This document shows, in pieces, positions 38,075 to 41,847 of a stretch of DNA of 41,847 bases. The DNA is from Bacteroidales bacterium (GTDB lineage Bacteria; Bacteroidota; Bacteroidia; Bacteroidales; Muribaculaceae), in contig JAJBUG010000062.1 of the NCBI GenBank assembly GCA_020860515.1, positions 1 to 41,847 on the forward strand, written 5' to 3'. The translations under genes were made by a program, and so were the position numbers. Under the pieces are notes generated by a model. It worked only from the letters and a program-made list of their open reading frames with translations. It was not told where the DNA came from and did not search any database. Positions within the stretch are counted from its first letter, which is position 1, and each line of letters opens with the position of its first letter.

Positions 38075-38935
38075 ATGACAGAGCCAGAACTCATACAAAT
38101 CGACGTCGAGCAGACCATAGCTTCAAAACTCGGCGACCGCGCGCGGTTGGTGCCCAAGTTTGTCACCAACTGGGTGCGCCGCACTATATGCGAGGACGAG
38201 CTCAACGAGATGCTGCGCCTATTTTATCCCAAGCGCGGTGCGGAGTTCTGCGAGACAGCCCTGGAGCATCTCGACGTAAAGATTTCAGTGGAGAATGAGG
38301 ACAAGCTCCCCCCAACTGACGACCGCCGGGTAATATTCGTATGCAACCATCCCCTTGGGGGACTTGACGGCATTGCCCTCATAGCCCTGCTTACGCGCAA
38401 ATATGGCTCGGGCGTAAAATTCGTGGTCAACGACATGCTGATGGCAATCGACCCCATCAAGGACGTGTTTCTGCCTATCAATAAGCATGGGCGCCAAAGC
38501 CGCGACGCCATCCAGATGATTAATTCCACTCTTGAAGGGCCCGACCCAGTGGTAATTTTTCCGGCAGGCCTGGTCAGCCGCAAGAGCAGCAAGGGTGTAA
38601 TCATGGACCTGGAATGGCACAAGATGTTTGTGGCTAAGGCTCTGCAATATCACCGCGACATAGTACCGCTATTTTTCTCAGGGCATAATTCACCCTTCTT
38701 CTATAATTTTGCCCAATGGCGCAAGCGCCTCGGTATAAAACTCAATATTGAGATGGTGTATCTGCCCAGGGAGGTAATCCGAGCTCGCGGCAAGTCATTT
38801 GTGATCAAGGTGGGCCAGCGCGTAAGCTGGAGTGCACTCCGCAATGCCGACCAGGCGGTAATCGCCGCCATGGTGCGTGAGATGGCCTATGCCTTGGACC
38901 AACCATCCAACCAACCCAAATCCACTCAGCTATGA
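38075..38935 (+). CDS. glsA: PlsC-like O-acyltransferase, GlsA-like (glycine lipid biosynthesis)
   Basis: A 286-residue lysophospholipid-acyltransferase-type protein. The catalytic motif is CNHPLGGLDG (His92...Asp98), and the later VIFPAGLVSRKSSKG and HNSPFFYNFAQWRKRLG segments fit the family. It is followed with a 4-bp overlap by a GNAT-type N-acyltransferase. In Bacteroides thetaiotaomicron such a pair (GlsB then GlsA) makes N-acyl-3-acyloxyacyl glycine lipids, which matter for stress tolerance and gut colonisation. The assignment rests on this pairing and family resemblance. A -7-like TAATTTTG lies at 38045-38052. Confidence 0.75.
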   Translation: MTEPELIQIDVEQTIASKLGDRARLVPKFVTNWVRRTICEDELNEMLRLFYPKRGAEFCETALEHLDVKISVENEDKLPPTDDRRVIFVCNHPLGGLDGIALIALLTRKYGSGVKFVVNDMLMAIDPIKDVFLPINKHGRQSRDAIQMINSTLEGPDPVVIFPAGLVSRKSSKGVIMDLEWHKMFVAKALQYHRDIVPLFFSGHNSPFFYNFAQWRKRLGIKLNIEMVYLPREVIRARGKSFVIKVGQRVSWSALRNADQAVIAAMVREMAYALDQPSNQPKSTQL

Positions 38936-39858
38936 ATCAAACAATCATTGATGCAGTAGATGTAGATCTGATACAGTCAGAATTAACCCCTGAACGCTTT
39001 CTGCGCAAGAGCAACAAGGGAGGCACAGAAATATATGTATTTGACCCGCACGAGGCCCCAGCGCTGATGCGCGAGGTAGGCCGCCTGCGCGAAATAGCTT
39101 TCCGCCTGGCTGGCGGAGGCACAGGCAAGGAGTGCGACATCGATGAATTTGACATGATGCACCCCGCCTGCCAGCAATTGATTGTGTGGGATCCCAAGAA
39201 TAAGCTTATTCTTGGCGGCTATCGCTACATCCTGGGTGAGAATATAGTGGTGGAGGATGGCAAGCCCAGAATAGCCACAAGCCACATGTTCAATTTCTCA
39301 CAGGAGTTCTTGGAAAAATATCTGCCCTCTACCATGGAGCTGGGGCGTTCGTTCGTTATTCCTGATTTTCAGGCCTCCCGCGTGGGCGCACGTGCGCTCT
39401 ACACTCTCGACAACCTGTGGGACGGCCTTGGAGCGCTGACTGTGGTGCATCCGCAAATCAAACATCTTTTCGGCAAGGTGACTATGTATCCCAACTATAA
39501 GCCCGACTGCCGCAACATGATTCTTTATTTCCTGCACAAATACTTCCCCGATCCAGAAAAGCTGGTAACTCCAATCAAGGCTCTCGACACTGGTATCAAC
39601 GAGGAGGCTATGGCCAAGCTGTTCGTTGGTGGCAATTTCAAAGAGGATTACCGCATCCTCAACAATGAGGTGCGAGCCCGAGGCCAAAACATTCCACCGC
39701 TGGTGAATGCCTATATGATGCTTTCGCCCACGATGAAAATGTTCGGCACAGCCATCAACGACGAGTTCGGAGATGTAGAGGAGAGCGGCATATTCTTTGC
39801 CATCGACGACATCTTCGAAGAAAAGAAAAAGCGGCACATAGCCACTTTCTCGCTTTAG
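38932..39858 (+). CDS. glsB: GNAT-type N-acyltransferase, GlsB-like (glycine lipid biosynthesis)
   Basis: A 308-residue protein of the OlsB/hemolysin-like acetyltransferase family. It has VGRLREIAFRLAGGGTGKEC, DIDEFDMMHPACQQLIVWDP, KNKLILGGYRYILGENI and LGRSFVIPDFQASRVGARAL. These enzymes transfer a 3-hydroxyacyl chain from acyl-ACP to the amino group of an amino acid; the Bacteroides homologue uses glycine. It is translationally coupled to the O-acyltransferase gene. A short hairpin with a T-run follows its stop. Confidence 0.75.
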   Translation: MNQTIIDAVDVDLIQSELTPERFLRKSNKGGTEIYVFDPHEAPALMREVGRLREIAFRLAGGGTGKECDIDEFDMMHPACQQLIVWDPKNKLILGGYRYILGENIVVEDGKPRIATSHMFNFSQEFLEKYLPSTMELGRSFVIPDFQASRVGARALYTLDNLWDGLGALTVVHPQIKHLFGKVTMYPNYKPDCRNMILYFLHKYFPDPEKLVTPIKALDTGINEEAMAKLFVGGNFKEDYRILNNEVRARGQNIPPLVNAYMMLSPTMKMFGTAINDEFGDVEESGIFFAIDDIFEEKKKRHIATFSL

Positions 39859-39879
39859 CCAATTCGCGACTGGCTTTTC
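39857..39879 (+). terminator. Short hairpin terminator after glsB
   Basis: AGCCA (39857-39861, within and after the stop codon) pairs with TGGCT (39871-39875), followed by TTT. It is weak but well placed. Confidence 0.45.
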
Positions 39880-39896
39880 ACCCGCCATAAATAGAA

Positions 39897-40290
39897 AAAT
39901 CGACTTTTTCGGCCTATTTTCTCGATTTGAATTTCCATATTAAAATAATCGTTGTAGCCATAGCGCGAAGAAGCGATCATAGACTGTGTAAGTGTCCTGG
40001 TCGCGATAAAGGATTATTACCAAATTTCCGCTACGATTTTTCGGTAATGAATGTTTTATCACCGAAAATCTTCTTTTCAAGGAAATTTTTAGTAACTTTG
40101 CGGTGCAGATGTGTGGCGGATGGGACCCCGTAAAGGAAAATCACAAGTTCAGGAAAATATGCGTTTCATTGCCCGTTTCCTCCGCAACGAACCCATATAA
40201 GAACAATTATTTCAAATCGACTTTTTAGGCCTAATTTCTCGATTCAAATCGACTTTTTAGGCTTATTTTCGCGATTCAAATCGACAAATT
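39897..40290. repeat. 32-bp repeats AAATCGACTTTTT(A/C)GGC...CTCGATT
   Basis: Units start at 39897, 40214 and 40246 (each 32 bp), plus a truncated unit at 40278. Each holds a palindromic centre TTAGGCCTAA or a near variant. They occupy the 572-bp space before the intact ATPase gene, interleaved with the ATPase 3'-end scars. The rest of the space holds a TAACTTTG (40093-40100) that looks like an orphan -7 box followed by a 39-codon ORF (40109-40228) without recognisable features. Confidence 0.7.
39940..40060 (-). pseudogene. 3'-end scars of a paralogous AAA ATPase (left copy)
   Basis: On the minus strand the frame ending at 39940 reads VIILYRDQDTYTVYDRFFAL followed by WLQRLF and a stop. This matches the C-terminus of the intact ATPase on the other strand (EFILDTPDGYQIYDRFMAHW, LRRQI). 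A second short piece with a stop at 40031 reads FGDKTFITEKS. A 39-bp core (39953-39991) is repeated at 41609-41647 with only two differences, both synonymous in this frame (CGC/CGT, TTC/TTT). The rest of that ancestral gene is gone. Confidence 0.7.
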
Positions 40291-40298
40291 AAAATAAA

Positions 40299-40330
40299 TT
40301 TGGATATCAGAGGAAAAATAGTTAACTTTG
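40299..40330 (+). promoter_or_regulatory. Promoter of the ATPase gene
   Basis: -33 TTTG (40299-40302), 20-nt spacer, -7 TAACTTTG (40323-40330). It lies directly upstream of the four 14-bp repeats. Confidence 0.7.
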
Positions 40331-40338
40331 TGCTGCAT

Positions 40339-40394
40339 AAAATGTGTAACGTAAAATATGCAACGCAAAATGTGTAACGCAAAATGCTCAACAT
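40339..40394. repeat. Four tandem 14-bp repeats in the 5' leader
   Basis: Units: AAAATGTGTAACGT, AAAATATGCAACGC, AAAATGTGTAACGC, AAAATGCTCAACAT at 40339, 40353, 40367 and 40381. They lie between the promoter and the ATG at 40431, so they are part of the mRNA leader or an operator array. Confidence 0.8.
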
Positions 40395-40430
40395 TAAGCT
40401 GCTCTTCAACTCTTCAATCGACAAACTGAT

Positions 40431-41555
40431 ATGTTAGGCAATAATCCCTTTTTGATATATGGATACAATGGTCCAGAGTTCTTCTGTGATCGCATAGAGG
40501 AAACCCGTAATTTAATTTCGGCCTTGGAAAATGGGCGAAACGTAACTCTGATGAGTCCTCGACGCATGGGCAAGACAGGACTTATCAACAACGTGTTTTA
40601 CCATGTAAAAAAAGACAATCCCGAAGTGAAATGCTTTTACCTCGACATTTTCTCCACTAATATACTCAAGGATTTCACACAAATATTGGCACAGACCGTA
40701 TTAGGCCAGCTTGATAACCTAAGTGAGAAGATATTGAACCGAATGACCGACTTCTTCAAAAGCTTCCGTCCAGTCATTACATCTGATCCGCTATCAGGAA
40801 CACCAACTGTGTCATTGACTATGGTAAATGACACAGTAGAAACCTCGTTGAAGGAGATTTTCGCTTACATAGCTCAAAGCGGCAAAGAGTGCATCATAGC
40901 CATTGATGAATTCCAACAGATTACTGAGTATCCTGAGAAGGGAACTGAGGCACTGCTGCGGTCGTATATTCAATTCTTGCCAAACGTTAGGTTTATCTTC
41001 TCGGGAAGCAAGCGGCATATAATGTCCGATATGTTCTCGTTGCCCAACCGTCCTTTCTATCAGAGCACCCAGAAAATGAATCTCAGCAGCATCGACAAAG
41101 ATGCCTATTATAAATTTGCTCAACTACATCTCGCAGCCAAAGGCATAACTATCACAGCCGAGGTTTTTGATTACATATATCAATTGCTCTATGAGCACAC
41201 CTGGTATATCCAGCGCATTCTCAACAAGATTTTTGAGGTAGGCAGCGGACCAATCACTGTCGATGATATTAATGCCATCATAGACTCGGTGGTCAATGAA
41301 GAAGAGTACAACTTCCAAAAACAATATGCCATACTGACCAAAAATCAGCAGAATTTGCTCAGAGCCGTAGCTGCTGAAACATCGGTAAAATCCATCAATG
41401 GCAAAGACTTTATACAGAAACACCAATTAGGCGCTGCAAGCAGCGTTAACCGAGCCCTGTCGTTCCTTACAGAAAATGAATTTATTCTGGACACTCCCGA
41501 CGGCTACCAAATCTACGACCGCTTTATGGCCCATTGGCTAAGAAGACAAATTTAA
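40431..41555 (+). CDS. Archaeal-type AAA ATPase (ATPase_2 family) with C-terminal winged helix
   Basis: A 374-residue STAND-like ATPase. The start NNPFLIYGYNGPEFFCDRIE is typical. Walker A is SPRRMGKTG (42-50), Walker B is IIAIDEFQQI (155-164) and the sensor-1 region is FIFSGSKRHIM. The C-terminal winged helix reads LTKNQQNLLRAVAAETSVKS, SSVNRALSFLTENEFILDTP, YQIYDRFMAHWLRRQI. Families of such ATPases are multi-copy in Bacteroidales and often lie in mobile or defence regions; function is unproven. The scars on both sides show that this locus has repeatedly carried members of the family. Confidence 0.85.
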   Translation: MLGNNPFLIYGYNGPEFFCDRIEETRNLISALENGRNVTLMSPRRMGKTGLINNVFYHVKKDNPEVKCFYLDIFSTNILKDFTQILAQTVLGQLDNLSEKILNRMTDFFKSFRPVITSDPLSGTPTVSLTMVNDTVETSLKEIFAYIAQSGKECIIAIDEFQQITEYPEKGTEALLRSYIQFLPNVRFIFSGSKRHIMSDMFSLPNRPFYQSTQKMNLSSIDKDAYYKFAQLHLAAKGITITAEVFDYIYQLLYEHTWYIQRILNKIFEVGSGPITVDDINAIIDSVVNEEEYNFQKQYAILTKNQQNLLRAVAAETSVKSINGKDFIQKHQLGAASSVNRALSFLTENEFILDTPDGYQIYDRFMAHWLRRQI

Positions 41556-41598
41556 ATTAAATTTTGATACATGGGGCTGTTCCCTCTTGTTTCACAAT

Positions 41599-41675
41599 CA
41601 TCTTCGCTGTAGCCATAGCGCAAAGAAACGATCATAGACTGTGTAATTTTCAGTAATGAATTTTTTTCTGTCACC
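41599..41675 (-). pseudogene. 3'-end scar of a paralogous AAA ATPase (right copy)
   Basis: On the minus strand the frame reads KFITENYTVYDRFFALWLQR followed by R and a stop at 41599. It is homologous to the left scar and to the C-terminus of the intact gene. The repeated block 41609-41647 lies in it. Relative to the left copy, about 40 bp are missing between FITE and YTVYDRFF, so here the peptide is more continuous. Confidence 0.65.
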
Positions 41676-41714
41676 TTTGTGTCTTGTTCCACCTCATTAA
41701 CTGCGATGGAAGTG

Positions 41715-41783
41715 AAAAACATCGTTTTATTTGTCTACAATTGAGAAAAATATTTGATTGTAGACAAATAAAACGATGTTTTT
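41715..41783. repeat. Perfect 27-bp inverted repeat
   Basis: The left arm (41715-41741, AAAAACATCGTTTTATTTGT...) and right arm (41757-41783) are perfect inverses around a 15-nt AT-rich loop (TGAGAAAAATATTTG). There is no gene in 41556-41847. It could be a terminator for a gene outside the window, a MITE remnant or a recombination site. Confidence 0.85.
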
Positions 41784-41847
41784 ATGTTAAAATTTGGCCA
41801 AATTGTAAAATGGTAGGGTGAAATAGCTGGAAGCAGTACTAAACAGA

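Noticed and set aside
38224..38653. Minus-strand ORFs over glsA
   Set aside because: The plus strand carries the acyltransferase NHPLGGLDG motif and is coupled to glsB.

Overview
The window looks like a chromosomal segment of a gut Bacteroidales bacterium, probably close to Muribaculaceae or Prevotella. Promoters fit the Bacteroidota pattern (TTTG, about 20 nt, TAnnTTTG). Shine-Dalgarno sequences are mostly absent. The 2-oxoacid:ferredoxin oxidoreductase pair, the glycine-lipid type acyltransferase pair, the rubrerythrin and the secreted proteins with short C-terminal sorting-like domains also fit that group. I see no rRNA, tRNA, CRISPR array or transposase gene.

Region 1 (1-11.5 kb) is the right-hand part of a temperate phage or phage-like integrative element. 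A leftward early operon (7.7 kb to beyond base 1) has many ATGA-type overlaps. It encodes small HTH proteins, a ParB-like protein, a Sak4-like RecA-fold ATPase with a RecB-type nuclease (a recombination module), a replication-type protein, several tiny acidic, basic or membrane proteins, and a two-repeat Myb/SANT-like DNA-binding protein cut by the window edge. A rightward S24 (CI-like) repressor faces this operon across an operator region with two TTACAAA/TTTGTAA dyads. Downstream of the repressor are two secreted cargo proteins, a remnant of a second repressor 3' end, a regulator-like protein and a complete tyrosine integrase.

Region 2 (11.5-14.4 kb): a 53-bp perfect tandem duplication and two nested inverted-repeat elements bracket a rubrerythrin gene. 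A DUF3943-type outer-membrane protein follows.

Region 3 (14.4-24.1 kb) is the most striking part. Five copies of a 100-bp palindromic repeat cut the DNA into four compartments. These hold (i) an AAA/PD-(D/E)XK ATPase plus a PAS-LuxR regulator and a membrane protein, (ii) a RloA/RloB-like ATPase-TOPRIM pair, (iii) an internally deleted and an intact AAA_14/DUF4143 ATPase, and (iv) a HipB/HipA toxin-antitoxin pair. It looks like a repeat-delimited array of defence or toxin cassettes.

Region 4 (24.1-33.5 kb) is a secretome locus: three large secreted proteins, one broken by a frameshift, with related C-terminal domains; a TPR-membrane-AraC regulator; and a pectinesterase-like beta-helix protein. 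Region 5 (33.5-39.9 kb) is ordinary chromosome: korAB, a DUF115/MptE-like protein with an SDR-like protein, and glsA-glsB-like acyltransferases.

Region 6 (39.9 kb to the end) holds one intact archaeal-type AAA ATPase gene. It is flanked by 3'-end scars of paralogous ATPases on the opposite strand, several short tandem repeats and a perfect 27-bp inverted repeat.
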